Position numbers and translations under genes: made by a program
Part shown: piece by piece, positions 31,649-41,546 of the stretch
How the letters are laid out: each line of letters begins with the position of its first letter
How positions within the stretch are numbered: the stretch's first letter is position 1
Notes under the pieces: model-generated
The model's database searches: none
The model's input: the letters and a program-made list of their open reading frames with translations, nothing else
What the model was told of the DNA's origin: nothing
Source: Burkholderia lata
GTDB lineage: Bacteria; Pseudomonadota; Gammaproteobacteria; Burkholderiales; Burkholderiaceae
Assembly (NCBI RefSeq): GCF_000012945.1
Contig: NC_007511.1
Location: 1,550,001-1,614,000, forward strand
DNA: 64,000 nt
Direction of reading: 5' to 3'

Positions 31649-34390
31649 TCAGCTGTCGAGGCGGCGCGTCCCGAGCAGCCCGAGCGATTGCGCGACCGCA
31701 ACCGCTCGGGCGCGCTTGTCTACCTCGAGCTTCATGAACAGGCTCTTGATGTGCGACTTCACGGTTTCGGGCGCAATGCCGAGCGTGCGGGCGATTTCCT
31801 TGTTCGACTGTCCGTGCGCGATCAGCTCGACGATGTCGCGTTCGCGCACGCTCAGCATGTCGCGCTGGGCCGCTCGCGCGGGCTGGGCGTCTTGCTGGTA
31901 CTGCGCGCGGCAGCCGTCGAGCAGGCGCTCGATGTACGCGAGACGGTCCCGGGTCTGCGACGATGCACGTGCCTGGTCGCGCATCGCCTGCAGCAACTCG
32001 CCGATCTCGGGGCCCTGGTCGACGATCGACCGGTAGATGCCGGCCGGTTCGGCCACCTCGAGCACCTCGGCGAACGTGTCGAGCGCCGCCGCGCGTTCGC
32101 CGCCGCGCAGCTGCACCAGCGCGAGCACGGTCTTCAGGCGCAGCGCGAGATAGTCACTGTGCCGTAGCGACGCGCAGCGCAGGCCGTCGTCCAGCGCGGC
32201 GACGGCACCCTGCAGGTCGTTGCGGGCCGTCGCGACGCAAGCCGTGACGAGTGCGCGATAGGTGTCGATTTCGAGCGACGTGTCGACTTGCGCGCCGCGA
32301 TCGCCACCGGCGAGCCGATCGAACTGCATGACACACGCGGCTGCCTCGGTGAGGCGACCCTCCGCAATGTGGAGCCGCGTGCGCTCGACGAGCACGGCCG
32401 CGGTCAGGCGTGGCCAGCCGCGTGCGTGGGCGAGCGCCTGTGCACGATCGAGCAGCGCATACGCGTGCGGGAATTCGGCGCGGGCGATGGCGATGCGGAT
32501 CAGCAGCTTGTACGCGGTCAGCAGGCTGTCCAGCAGCACCGCTACATCGATGACGGGCATCAAGTCGATCACGAGCGCGCGGGCCTCGTCGAGCCGGCCT
32601 TGCTCGTAGCGGATCTGCCCGAGCATCGGCGCGCAGATCGCGACCGAGATCGACTGCGGGCCGCAATGGCGCGTGCCGAGCTGCATCGCTTCCGAGAAAT
32701 AGCGTTCGGCGAGTTCGAAATGCATCTGCTGCATTTCCGCATGGCCGAGCAGCGACAGCCGATAGACCGACGCGAACACGAGGCGGCGGTCGTCGCCCGA
32801 CTGCGGAATCCACGGCGTCGCATACAGCGCCTCGAGATTGCCGGCCTTCCAGTGGCCGAAGCGCACGACGTTCGACACGACGTTGGTCGTCCACGTATCG
32901 GTGGACGGACGGTCGAGGCATGGCTGTGCCAGCGCGAACGCGCGGCGCGGATCGTCCTGCAGCGCAGCGATCACCGAGCGGACGGCCTGGCATTCGTGGC
33001 GGATGTCGGCCGGATCGACGCCGGCGCCCGGCGTGCGCTCGATCGCGTCGAGCATCGCCAGCGCATCGTCGAAACGCATCGCGAGCGCCATGCCCCAGGC
33101 GATCGCGAGCGATACGCGAACCTGGCCTTGCATCAGGTCGGCCGGGAACTGGCGCTGCCAGCCGAGCAGTGTCAGCAGGTCGCCGCGCATCACGAGCGTC
33201 ATCGCGCAGTGGGCCATCAGCGCGACGGCCTCGTCACGCGCGCCGGCCGCGAGCGCGTGCGTGACGGCATCGGTCCACAGCGCTTGCGATGCGTACCAGC
33301 GCGACGCACGGCGGTGCAGGTCGGGTATCGCGTCGGGGCATTGGGTGGCCAGCCGTTGCCGCAGGTACTCGGCCATCAGCGGGTGATAGCGGAACCATTC
33401 GCCATCCTGATCGAGTGGCTGGAGCAGCAGTTGCCGCGCGACGATCGTGTCGAGCATTGGCCGGCTCGTCGCGACGCCGGTCACCGCTTCGCACAGCGGC
33501 GCGCTCAGCCGGTCGAGCACCGACGTGCGCAGCATGAAATCGACGAGGTCGGCCGGCAGGCGTTCGAGCATGCCTTCGAGGTAGGCCGCGAACGGCCGCG
33601 ACGCGCCCGACGGGATGCGTGCCGCGCCGTCGTGGCCCGGTGCGCCGCCGCGCTTGAGCACCGACGCGGCAATGCGGAGCGCGGCCGCCCAGCCCTCGGT
33701 GCTGACGAACAGCGACTTGACGGTCGCATCGGCGAGTGTGCCCGGGCATTCGCGGCGCACGAACGACTGGGTCTCGTCGAAGCTGAAGCGCAGCTCGGCC
33801 GCGTCGATCTCCATCAGCTCGTTGTGCGCCCTGAGCCGCGCGAGCGGCAGCGGCGGTTCGGTGCGCGTGCAGATCACCACATGGACCTGTGACGGCGCGT
33901 GGTCGATGAAATACGCGACGCCGGCATGGATCGCCGGCGAGCCGATCAGGTGGTAGTCGTCGATGAACAGATAGAGCTCGTCGTCGACGTCGACCAGTTC
34001 GTTGATCAGCGTCGACACGATCGCATCCGGCGGCAGCAGCGACGCGTCGGCGGACAGGCCGGCCGCGATGCCGATGTCGCCGCAGGCCTGCTGCAGCGCT
34101 TGCGCAAAGTAATGGAAGAAGCGGGCCGGTTCGTCGTCGCCGACGTCGAGCGACAGCCAGCCGGCGAGCGCGCCGCGGGTGCGCAGGCAATCGAGCCACA
34201 GGCGGGCGAGCGACGTCTTGCCGAATCCGGCCGGCGCCTGGATCACGGTGAGCCGCTTGCTTTCCGCCGTTTCGGCGAGTTCGACGAGCCGCGGCCGATC
34301 GACGAGACCGGCCGGCAGTCGTGGCGGCAGCACCTTGGTCGCGACCAGCGACGGCGGCCGCCTGGCGGGCGTGACATCGGCTACGAGCAT
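31649..34390 (-). CDS. MalT/AlkS-like large ATP-binding LuxR regulator
   Basis: A 913-residue STAND-type (LAL) regulator. The N-terminal NTPase has Walker A APAGFGKTS (about residues 52-60) and Walker B LYLFIDDYHL, then a long helical repeat region (TPR-like), and the last 65 or so residues carry a LuxR HTH (RERDIVELIAHGQSNKEIAR ... TVKSHIKSLFMKLEV). MalT and AlkS share this design; an inducer plus ATP leads to oligomerisation and activation. GGAG lies about 7 nt before ATG 34390. It converges on phaZ with 13 nt between stops, so it is a candidate regulator of the PHA operon, but the promoter it acts on is not shown. Confidence 0.87.
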   Translation of the reverse strand: MLVADVTPARRPPSLVATKVLPPRLPAGLVDRPRLVELAETAESKRLTVIQAPAGFGKTSLARLWLDCLRTRGALAGWLSLDVGDDEPARFFHYFAQALQQACGDIGIAAGLSADASLLPPDAIVSTLINELVDVDDELYLFIDDYHLIGSPAIHAGVAYFIDHAPSQVHVVICTRTEPPLPLARLRAHNELMEIDAAELRFSFDETQSFVRRECPGTLADATVKSLFVSTEGWAAALRIAASVLKRGGAPGHDGAARIPSGASRPFAAYLEGMLERLPADLVDFMLRTSVLDRLSAPLCEAVTGVATSRPMLDTIVARQLLLQPLDQDGEWFRYHPLMAEYLRQRLATQCPDAIPDLHRRASRWYASQALWTDAVTHALAAGARDEAVALMAHCAMTLVMRGDLLTLLGWQRQFPADLMQGQVRVSLAIAWGMALAMRFDDALAMLDAIERTPGAGVDPADIRHECQAVRSVIAALQDDPRRAFALAQPCLDRPSTDTWTTNVVSNVVRFGHWKAGNLEALYATPWIPQSGDDRRLVFASVYRLSLLGHAEMQQMHFELAERYFSEAMQLGTRHCGPQSISVAICAPMLGQIRYEQGRLDEARALVIDLMPVIDVAVLLDSLLTAYKLLIRIAIARAEFPHAYALLDRAQALAHARGWPRLTAAVLVERTRLHIAEGRLTEAAACVMQFDRLAGGDRGAQVDTSLEIDTYRALVTACVATARNDLQGAVAALDDGLRCASLRHSDYLALRLKTVLALVQLRGGERAAALDTFAEVLEVAEPAGIYRSIVDQGPEIGELLQAMRDQARASSQTRDRLAYIERLLDGCRAQYQQDAQPARAAQRDMLSVRERDIVELIAHGQSNKEIARTLGIAPETVKSHIKSLFMKLEVDKRARAVAVAQSLGLLGTRRLDS

Positions 34391-34784
34391 CGACGGCTCC
34401 GGATGATCGGGTTGCCGCTCGCCGGCTCCCCCAACGACGTGTTCGCACTCCCCCGAACGTGGGATACGCGGCAGGGCCGCGCGGCGGCACCATATCTCGT
34501 ATCGAGGCGGTCGGCGTGCCGCCGGCCAACCTCGGTGCATCTTGCGTGGCGCGACGGCACCGGCGCGCCATGCGCGAAATCATACGCCCAATCATGGGGC
34601 GGGAGGGGACACGAAACGGCCTTCGCACGTGCTGCCATGCACAAGCACGACGCCCCGCGCATCGCATGCGCGGCGACCGTTTCGACGGATACCGGACACG
34701 CAGTGCGTTCCGGTCGGATCAACCATGCTCGCGTTTCACTCACCGAAACAACGCAGGTGGCGCGCGAGTCGAGAGGACAGTGTC
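34391..34784. other. Divergent region between LuxR- and PucR-type regulator genes
   Basis: This 394-nt stretch lies between divergent regulator genes and has no credible gene. Frames starting inside it only extend the PucR-type gene in phase. No strong palindrome is visible. Confidence 0.45.
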
Positions 34785-36035
34785 GTGTTGAATAACGTAC
34801 CCCGCATCAGCGACCGTCTGCGTGAACGGACGACGTCGCTGGCGGAGGATCTTTCTCCGGTCGTCGAACGCGCGTATGAAACGCTTGCGATGCTCGACGG
34901 CCATGAGTCGCTGGCACCGGCCGCGACCCGCGATGTTTTCGAATCGGTCGAGATGTCTGCGACGATCTGGTTTCGTACGCTGCTGGACGGCGCACCGCCG
35001 TCCACGCAGGACGTCGATGCGTTCCAGGACATCGGCCGCCGCCGCGTGTACCAGCGCGTGCCGTTGCAATCGACGCTGCAGGCGTTGCGTGTCGGGATGC
35101 GCGAAGTGTGGCGCGCGTATATCGGTCTCGGCGAAGACGACCGTGCGATAGCCGATGAGCTCCTGTACAGCGTATCGCCGTATCTGTTCGACTACTTCGA
35201 CGTCGTCGCGCAGACCATCGTGCAGACCTATCTGGCCGAGCAGTACCAGCAGGCGCGCTGGCGCGAGACGCTGCTGCACCAGCTGTACAGCATCGTGTTC
35301 CACTCGCCGGGCGATATCGAGGGATTTCATTCGACCGCCGAAGCGCTCGGGCTGGATTTTGCTGTGTCCCGCATCGCGCTGGCGATCGACGTTGACCTCG
35401 ACGGCCATACGCCGGGCGAGCGCGGTGAAGCGTGCGAGCGCATCGCGATCGCGGCGGCGCGGCATCTCGGCACGTCGCCCGACAACCTGGTGCGCGCGTG
35501 GCATCGCGGCCGCCTGATTCTGTGGACGCCGTGTGTGCACGGCGATTCGCTGTGCCGAAGCGACCGGCTGACGACCGAACGCGCCCGTGCACTGGTCGCC
35601 GCGCTGCCGCAGATTCGCCGGATCGGCATCGGCCTGATGAACGAAGGGCCGGCCGGCTGGGCCGCGTCGGTCGAGGAGGCGGTGAAGGCGCTCGACGCGG
35701 GTGCCGCGAACGACCGGCGCGACAAGGTGTGCCCGTATGCGTCGATCGTGATCGAGGAGGGCGCGCGTCGCGCGGATAACGTGCGGCGCTATCTGGTTTC
35801 GCTCCTGGAGCAGCTGTCGTCCGAACCGGAACTCCTGGCGACGCTGAAAGCGTACTTCGAGCAGGGCCAGCGTCTCGGCAAGACGGCCGGCGCGCTCGCG
35901 ATTCACGCGAACACGCTCAGCTACCGCATCGAGCGCATCGAAACGCTGCTCGGCGCGAGCCTCGACGACGTGTCGTGGGTGTCGCGGCTCGACGTCGCGC
36001 TCAAGCTGCGCCGAGCCGCACCGGCGGTGCACTGA
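34785..36035 (+). CDS. PucR/CdaR-type transcriptional regulator
   Basis: A 416-residue regulator with a RsbR-like helical N-terminal sensor (about residues 1-150), a GGDEF-like middle segment, and a C-terminal PucR HTH: LLATLKAYFEQGQRLGKTAG, LAIHANTLSYRIERIETLLG. The HTH at the very end with preceding LxxLxxYFEQ motif is diagnostic. I choose GTG 34785 because GAGAGGA lies 7 nt upstream; ATG 34725 would add 20 residues. It is 18 nt from the stop of the convergent dehydrogenase gene at 36054 and probably controls that acyl-CoA operon, inferred from position. Confidence 0.83.
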   Translation: MLNNVPRISDRLRERTTSLAEDLSPVVERAYETLAMLDGHESLAPAATRDVFESVEMSATIWFRTLLDGAPPSTQDVDAFQDIGRRRVYQRVPLQSTLQALRVGMREVWRAYIGLGEDDRAIADELLYSVSPYLFDYFDVVAQTIVQTYLAEQYQQARWRETLLHQLYSIVFHSPGDIEGFHSTAEALGLDFAVSRIALAIDVDLDGHTPGERGEACERIAIAAARHLGTSPDNLVRAWHRGRLILWTPCVHGDSLCRSDRLTTERARALVAALPQIRRIGIGLMNEGPAGWAASVEEAVKALDAGAANDRRDKVCPYASIVIEEGARRADNVRRYLVSLLEQLSSEPELLATLKAYFEQGQRLGKTAGALAIHANTLSYRIERIETLLGASLDDVSWVSRLDVALKLRRAAPAVH

Positions 36036-36053
36036 TCGCCGCCGGCTGGCCGG

Positions 36054-37007
36054 TCAATCGTTGCGCGCGACGCGATCGCTTTCGTCGCGCAGCTTCAACA
36101 AGCCGAGCAACTGGCGATCGCGCAGGTCGGCCAACGCGCCGATCGAGCGGCCGTCCGCTTCTTGCAGCGCACCGTCGATCAGCGTGCGCTGCACGTCCGG
36201 CGACAACTGCGGCGTGCCGAGCACGGCCCACCACGCGGTCATCGGCCCGGTGAACTGCTCGAAGAAGTGCTCGATGCCGCCCTGGCCGCCGCCGAGATGG
36301 AACAGCAGCGTCGGGCCCATCAGCCCCCAGCGCAGGCCGGGGCCCCAGCAGACGGCCGCATCCGCGTCCGCGACGCTGACCACACCGGTCGACACCAGAT
36401 GCACGACTTCGCGCCACAGCGCGGCCTGCAACCGGTTCGCAACGTGCCCGGGCACTTCCTTGTGCAGGCGGATCGTGCGCTTGCCGAGCGACGTGTAGAA
36501 CGCCGTGACTTTCTCGACGGTCTGTTCCGACGTCTGCGCGCCGGAGACGATCTCGACGAGCGGAATCAGGTGCGGCGGATTGAACGGGTGGCCGATCACG
36601 CAGCGCTCCGGGTGCGCCGGGCAGCCTGTCTGGATCTCGCTCATCGTGAGGCCCGACGAACTCGACGCGATCGGCACGTCGGGCGGCAGCAGCGCATCGA
36701 GCTGGCCGTACAGCGTGCGCTTGAAGTCGATCCGCTCGGGGCCGTTTTCCTGCACGAGCCCCGCGCCGGCGACGGCCTCGGCAAGATCGTGCGTGAACGT
36801 CAGGCGTGCACGAGATGCGGCCGGCGCGAGCCCCAGTTCCTCCAGCGCGGGCCAGGCCGCGTCGAGATATTGACGAAGCCGCGCTTCGGCATCCGGCGCA
36901 ACGTCGGTCGCCGCGACGTCGAGCCCTTTCGCAAGAAACAGCGCGGCCCAGCTCGCGCCGATGACGCCGGTGCCGATGACGGCGACACGCTTGATCGGGG
37001 TGGCCAT
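36054..37007 (-). CDS. 3-hydroxyacyl-CoA dehydrogenase family (L-carnitine dehydrogenase-like)
   Basis: A 317-residue NAD-dependent dehydrogenase. The Rossmann motif is VIGTGVIGASWAALFL and the catalytic region has IASSSSGLTMSEIQ, then IGHPFNPPHLIPLVEIV with the catalytic histidine, and GHVANRLQAALWREVVHL. The C-terminal domain reads GPGLRWGLMGPTLLFHLGGG, a form seen in L-carnitine dehydrogenases and short hydroxybutyryl-CoA dehydrogenases; substrate choice is open. AAGGAG precedes ATG 37007. It is last in a four-gene run with acyl-CoA dehydrogenase, Adc-like and CoA-transferase genes. Confidence 0.83.
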   Translation of the reverse strand: MATPIKRVAVIGTGVIGASWAALFLAKGLDVAATDVAPDAEARLRQYLDAAWPALEELGLAPAASRARLTFTHDLAEAVAGAGLVQENGPERIDFKRTLYGQLDALLPPDVPIASSSSGLTMSEIQTGCPAHPERCVIGHPFNPPHLIPLVEIVSGAQTSEQTVEKVTAFYTSLGKRTIRLHKEVPGHVANRLQAALWREVVHLVSTGVVSVADADAAVCWGPGLRWGLMGPTLLFHLGGGQGGIEHFFEQFTGPMTAWWAVLGTPQLSPDVQRTLIDGALQEADGRSIGALADLRDRQLLGLLKLRDESDRVARND

Positions 37008-37044
37008 GAAGACGCTCCTTTCAGAAGGATGAACGGCGGCGGAA

Positions 37045-38247
37045 TCAAACGAATGCGCTGAAGCCCGTGACCGCGCGACCGACGATCAGCGCGTTCATTT
37101 CGCGGGTACCTTCATACGAATAGAGCGCTTCGGCGTCGGCGACGAAGCGGCCGACGTGATGGTCGAGCAGGATGCCGTTCGCGCCGAGCAGCTCGCGCGC
37201 CCAGCCGACCGTCTCGCGCATGCGCACCGTGCAGAGCCCCTTGGCGAGCGACGCGTGTTCGTCCTGCATGATGCCGGCGTCCTGCATCTGCGAGAGCCGG
37301 TGGCACAGCGCCTGCGTCGACGTGATGTTGCACAGCATGCGGAACAGCAGGTCCTGCACGAGCTGGAAGCTCGCGATCGGCCGGCCGAACTGCTGGCGCT
37401 CCTGCGCGTAACGCACCGCATGCTCGTATGCGCCGGTTGCACAGCCGACCGATTCCCATGCGACGGCCGCGCGCGTCATCTTCAGCACCTGCGCGGTGTC
37501 CTTGAAAGAATTCGCGTTCTGCAGCCGGTTCGCTTCGGATACCCGGCAGTCGGTCATCGTGATCAGCCCGTTCTGCACGACGCGCAGCGCCATCTTGTGC
37601 TGGATCTTGTCCACGTGAAAGCCGGGGGTGCGGTTCTCGACGATGAAGCCTTTGACCTGGTTGTCGGCGACGTCGCGCGCCCAGATGACCGTCACGTCGC
37701 CCCACGTCGCATTGCCGATCCATTTCTTCTGGCCGTTCAGGATCCACGTGTCGCCGTCGCGCCGTGCGCTCGTCAGCAGGCCGCCCGACGCGCCGGAGCC
37801 GACCAGCGGCTCGGTCAGCCCGAACGAGCCGATCTTGTCGAGCGCCGCCATCGGCGGCAGCCACGTGCGCTTCTGTTCGTCCGAGCCGCAGATCGCGATC
37901 GAACCCATCGCGAGGCCGGTGTGCACGCCGAAGAACGTCGAGATCGACGCGTCGACGCGCGCGAGTTCCATCATCACGAAGCCCATCAGCGTCGTGCTCT
38001 TGCCGGGGCAGCCGTAGCCCTGGAACGGCAGCCCGGCGATGCCGAGCGCCTTGAATTTCGGCAGCAGCTCGAACGGGAATTCGTCGCGCATCCAGAATTC
38101 GTTGATGATCGGCTGGACTTCCTTCTCCATGAACGCGCGGACCCGCAGCCGGATCTCGTTTTCGTCGTCGGGCAGCGTGCGCGCGAGCTGGTAGAAATCG
38201 CCGTCCGCTTCGGGTAGCGGGCGGGAAGCATGATCGCTGGTGGTCAT
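37045..38247 (-). CDS. Glutaryl-CoA dehydrogenase-like acyl-CoA dehydrogenase
   Basis: A 400-residue FAD flavoenzyme. FAD- and substrate-binding motifs are FGLTEPLVGSGASGG and NGQKKWIGNATWGDVTVIWA, and the catalytic base is E379 in SYEGTREMNALIVGRAVTG. The C-terminal YEGT-x-x-x-N-LIVGRA pattern is shared with glutaryl-CoA dehydrogenases. However, no glutaryl-CoA pathway partners except a CoA-transferase are nearby, so it could oxidise another dicarboxyl- or medium-chain acyl-CoA. Start at 38247 has GGAG upstream. 33 nt separate it from the Adc-family gene. Confidence 0.87.
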   Translation of the reverse strand: MTTSDHASRPLPEADGDFYQLARTLPDDENEIRLRVRAFMEKEVQPIINEFWMRDEFPFELLPKFKALGIAGLPFQGYGCPGKSTTLMGFVMMELARVDASISTFFGVHTGLAMGSIAICGSDEQKRTWLPPMAALDKIGSFGLTEPLVGSGASGGLLTSARRDGDTWILNGQKKWIGNATWGDVTVIWARDVADNQVKGFIVENRTPGFHVDKIQHKMALRVVQNGLITMTDCRVSEANRLQNANSFKDTAQVLKMTRAAVAWESVGCATGAYEHAVRYAQERQQFGRPIASFQLVQDLLFRMLCNITSTQALCHRLSQMQDAGIMQDEHASLAKGLCTVRMRETVGWARELLGANGILLDHHVGRFVADAEALYSYEGTREMNALIVGRAVTGFSAFV

Positions 38248-38280
38248 GGCGGGGCTCCGGGTAACGGAAGGGGCGCGGCG

Positions 38281-39030
38281 TCAGGCGGCCGAGCGCAGAT
38301 AGTCGTGGACGATCTCGCCGTTGCCGAGCGACAGGTCGGTGACCATGTGGACGGCCGACAGCACTTCGAGCACGGGCAGCTTCGCGACGGGCGCGAGGCA
38401 GTGCGGATGCAGTTCGAGCGAGGCCGGGCCCGTCCATGCGCCCTTGATGTTCACGTCGAACGAGTGGAAGCGCACGAGCTCGCACAGGCGGGGCGTGACG
38501 CCGTCCACGTGCGGAATGATCTTCAGCAGGAACCCCGGTGTTTCGAGCGACTGCCGGACCTTGTCGATATCGAGCGCGTGATACTTGTAGGTCATCGTCG
38601 CGGTCGCGACGCGCACACCGTTGTAATCGAGCGTGCCGACGAGGCTGTCGTTGCGCACCTCGAGCTTCGGCGACGCGAGCACTTTCGGGAAGCCGAGCAG
38701 TTCTCGCCCGGCCGCGATGCCGGCGAGGTTGTCGAGGTACATCGCGTGCGTGTAGCCGCCCGGTGCGCCGTCGAGCGTCACCGGAATCACCTGGCCCGAT
38801 TCGGTATACGAACCGAGGCCGGTCGAGTCGGGCATCCGGATGAACTCGTATTTCACGACCGGCTCCACGATCTTCAGCGGCGCGGGCACCACGCGTTCGA
38901 GCGCGGCCGGGTCGGTGCGGTACGTGATGATGATGAATTCGCGGTCCACGAACCTGAACGGCGGCTTCGGATACGCGGGGCTGGTCAGCGGCATCGCGAA
39001 TGCGGATGCGAGCACTTCGGCTTCGGTCAT
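38281..39030 (-). CDS. Acetoacetate decarboxylase-family protein
   Basis: A 249-residue Adc-fold protein. The Schiff-base lysine corresponds to K116 in [14 protein letters not shown], with R30 (VDREF) and E78 (TESGQ) at the positions of the clostridial catalytic residues as I recall them. [21 protein letters not shown] is a strong family match. All three catalytic positions are occupied, so genuine decarboxylation of acetoacetate or a related beta-keto acid is plausible. The start at 39030 has GAGGAG upstream; an extension to 39111 has no support. It lies between acyl-CoA dehydrogenase and CoA-transferase genes. Confidence 0.87.
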   Translation of the reverse strand: MTEAEVLASAFAMPLTSPAYPKPPFRFVDREFIIITYRTDPAALERVVPAPLKIVEPVVKYEFIRMPDSTGLGSYTESGQVIPVTLDGAPGGYTHAMYLDNLAGIAAGRELLGFPKVLASPKLEVRNDSLVGTLDYNGVRVATATMTYKYHALDIDKVRQSLETPGFLLKIIPHVDGVTPRLCELVRFHSFDVNIKGAWTGPASLELHPHCLAPVAKLPVLEVLSAVHMVTDLSLGNGEIVHDYLRSAA

Positions 39031-39082
39031 CGTCTTCTCCTCGATGGGCGGCATCACGTGCCGCGATGCAAACGGATGCGGC

Positions 39083-40309
39083 TCAGTCGGCGCCTTCCTG
39101 CCTGACCGCACCGTTTTGCAGCAGGCCGTCCATATCGGCCGCAGAGAAACCCAGCGTGGCGAGCACCGAGCGCGTGTGCTCGCCGAGGCGCGGCGCGCGA
39201 CGCGGCGGCTCCTTCGGCGTATCGGCGACCTGCAGCGGGCTCGCGACGGTATGCCGTGCGCCGACCGCCGGATCGTCGATCGGCAGGAACACGCCGTTCT
39301 CGTGCATCTGCGGGTCGTTGACGATCTCCTCGGCGATCTGCACGACGCCGTAGATCACGCGCTGCGCGTCGAGTGCCCGTTTCCATTCGGCGAGCGGCCG
39401 GCTCGCGAAGACGGGGTCGAGGATGTCGACGAGGGCGGCGGCATGCTTCGCGCGCAGGTGGACGTCGGCAAAGCGCGGATCGCGCAGCAGATCCGGCAAG
39501 CCGACCGCCGCGACGAAGCCGGGCCAGTCCTTCTCCTGAGCGGCGACGAGCAGCAGCCAGCGATCGTCGGCGGTTCGATACGGATTGAGCAGCGCGTTCG
39601 GCGGCGTCTTGCGGTTGTGCTGGCCGAAGAAGCGTGCGCCGTTCAGGCCGCCCTCGATCCATGCGGCCGCGGCCCACGCGCCTTCCGCGATCAGCGACGT
39701 ACCGACATGGCCGCCGCGCCCGGTCTTCTCGCGCCGGTAGAGGCCCGTGACGATCGCCGAATACAGCGTGCTCGCAGTGGCGTGATCGCCGATGCCGGGG
39801 ATCGGTAGCGTCGGCGGGCTGCCTGCGTCGTGCGTGACTTCCATCAGGCCGGTGCGCGCCCAGTACGCGGTGATGTCGAAGCCGGGCCGATCGGCTTCAG
39901 GCCCGTATGCGCCGTAACCGGTGATGTCCGCATAGATCAGGCGCGGGTTGAGCGGGCCGACCTGTTCATAGGTCAGCCCGAGCGCGTGCTTCACCTTCGG
40001 CGGAAAGTTCGTGACCAGCACGTCGGCCCATTCGACGAGCCGCACAAGCACGTCCTTCGCGGCCGGATGCTTGAGGTCGACCGCGAGGCTGCGCTTGTTC
40101 CGGTTGGTGAGCTGCCACGCATAGTTGCGCTCGCACACGGGGTTGGGCGGCGTCGCATAGAACTGCCGATACGGATCGCCCTGGCCGGGCGGCTCGACCT
40201 TGATCACGTCCGCGCCGTAGTCCGACAGGATCGTGGTGGCGGCCGGCCCGGCGATGTAGCTGGCGAGGTCGACGACCTTCAGGTCGGAGAAGATGTTGTC
40301 TGCCTTCAC
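39083..40309 (-). CDS. Class III (CaiB/BaiF-type) CoA-transferase
   Basis: A 408-residue family III CoA-transferase. The N-terminal motif is [19 protein letters not shown], followed by [20 protein letters not shown], and the catalytic aspartate is D145 in [28 protein letters not shown] and [17 protein letters not shown] are typical of the family. It transfers CoA between a donor acyl-CoA and an acid. Start is GTG at 40309, with GGAGG 4 nt upstream; a much longer upstream open frame is not coding. It is first of four genes and probably activates the pathway substrate. Confidence 0.87.
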   Translation of the reverse strand: MKADNIFSDLKVVDLASYIAGPAATTILSDYGADVIKVEPPGQGDPYRQFYATPPNPVCERNYAWQLTNRNKRSLAVDLKHPAAKDVLVRLVEWADVLVTNFPPKVKHALGLTYEQVGPLNPRLIYADITGYGAYGPEADRPGFDITAYWARTGLMEVTHDAGSPPTLPIPGIGDHATASTLYSAIVTGLYRREKTGRGGHVGTSLIAEGAWAAAAWIEGGLNGARFFGQHNRKTPPNALLNPYRTADDRWLLLVAAQEKDWPGFVAAVGLPDLLRDPRFADVHLRAKHAAALVDILDPVFASRPLAEWKRALDAQRVIYGVVQIAEEIVNDPQMHENGVFLPIDDPAVGARHTVASPLQVADTPKEPPRRAPRLGEHTRSVLATLGFSAADMDGLLQNGAVRQEGAD

Positions 40310-40813
40310 GATGCCTCCGTTGCCGCGTTCGGGTGCCCGGGGAATCTGGCGGGGAATTGCCGACCGGCTGCGCGAGCGGTCGTGCTGAACTCTAGCAACG
40401 CGATGCGCGTGTCGAACTGGAGAAATCACCAAAGCGCATTGTGGAAACACACATGGCGGCGCATGCGAGTTGTATGAGGAAATAAGGAGACGCCTGATGA
40501 GGCAGGTGGGATGCCAATTGGTTGCGTACGCATCTAATGTGAAGTGCGCCGGCATGCGGCTGGAAGCAGCGGGAACGCGTCGAATGAAGTGCGTACTTGC
40601 GCGTTCCTTGATCCTGAGCAAGCTTAGATCGATTTGCGCATGCGGTACGCGAATAGATTCCTTGAAAAGGTTCCAATTAGCTCCTAAGGTTAAACGCACT
40701 TCGCCCGGCGACACGATCGAGGCGATGCGTAGCGCGATCGCCAGCGTGTGCCACGCGAACGATTCGCGCCATCCGACGTGGTAGTTCCCCACACAAGTCA
40801 AACGAGGACGCCG
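40310..40813. other. AT-richer noncoding region
   Basis: A 504-nt stretch with visibly lower GC than the rest of the window, especially about 40410-40700. A 104-codon open frame (40470-40784) exists, but its product is arginine/cysteine-rich without protein-like pattern and I do not call it. It probably carries the promoters of the divergent CoA-transferase and cytochrome operons. Confidence 0.5.
40662..40690 (+). promoter_or_regulatory. Candidate promoter of the cytochrome/ba3 oxidase operon
   Basis: TTGAAA (40662-40667) and TAAGGT (40685-40690) are spaced by 17 nt, about 125 nt before the first cytochrome gene. The -35 box matches five of six consensus positions, the -10 box three of six. 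A weak candidate. Confidence 0.3.
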
Positions 40814-41533
40814 GTGACGTATCGCATCGCATTGCTCATCGTCGTGCTGATCGCGCCATGCGTCGGATGGTGCGTGTCGGCGCACGCAGCGGAGCCGGCC
40901 ACGGAAGCCGCGCCCGACACGATGCAGGCGCGCGTGATGGGCTGCGCCGCTTGCCACGGCGCGCATGGCGAGGGCACCGACAATGATTACTTCCCGCGTC
41001 TCGCCGGCAAGCCGGCCGGCTACCTGTACCTGCAGCTGCGCGCGTTCCGCGATGGCGGCCGCAAGTATCCGCCGATGAATTACCTGCTTGCGTACTTGCC
41101 CGATCCGTACCTGCGCCAGATCGCCGAGCACTTCGCCGCGCAGCATCCGCCGTATCCGCCGCCTGCCGCGCCTGCCGCCGATCCGAAGGATCTCGAGCGT
41201 GGGCGCTCGCTCGTCACCGCGGGCGATCCCGCGCGCGGCGTGCCGGCCTGCGCGAGCTGCCACGGCCGTGAGCTGACCGGCATGGCGCCGGCGATTCCCG
41301 GGCTGGTGGGCCTGCACGCGAACTACATCAGCGCGCAACTGGGCGCATGGCGTTACGGCACACGCCGCGCGGTGGCGCCCGATTGCATGCACGACATCGC
41401 ATCGAAGCTGTCCGGGGACGACATCACGGCGGTCGCGGCGTGGCTCGCTGCACAACCGGCGCCGCAGAATCCGCTGCCCGCGACGCAAGACGCAGCGAAA
41501 TTGCCGCTTGCCTGCGGCAGCATGGGCCACTAG
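40814..41533 (+). CDS. Diheme cytochrome c (c4-like)
   Basis: A 239-residue exported diheme cytochrome. The signal peptide (IALLIVVLIAPCVGWCVSAH, cut near HAAEP) precedes two heme sites: CAACH (MGCAACHGAHGEGTD) and CASCH (PACASCHGREL). Methionine ligands are plausible in PPMNYL and the CMHDI region. The two-domain layout resembles cytochrome c4, an electron carrier to terminal oxidases. Start is GTG 40814 with GAGGA upstream. It is first in a six-gene operon with a ba3-type oxidase, so it is a likely electron donor to it. Confidence 0.87.
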   Translation: MTYRIALLIVVLIAPCVGWCVSAHAAEPATEAAPDTMQARVMGCAACHGAHGEGTDNDYFPRLAGKPAGYLYLQLRAFRDGGRKYPPMNYLLAYLPDPYLRQIAEHFAAQHPPYPPPAAPAADPKDLERGRSLVTAGDPARGVPACASCHGRELTGMAPAIPGLVGLHANYISAQLGAWRYGTRRAVAPDCMHDIASKLSGDDITAVAAWLAAQPAPQNPLPATQDAAKLPLACGSMGH

Positions 41534-41546
41534 CCGGAGCCGCGCC

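Noticed and set aside
40470..40784. A 104-codon frame in the AT-richer spacer
   Set aside because: No ribosome binding site and no protein-like pattern; it is probably fortuitous.
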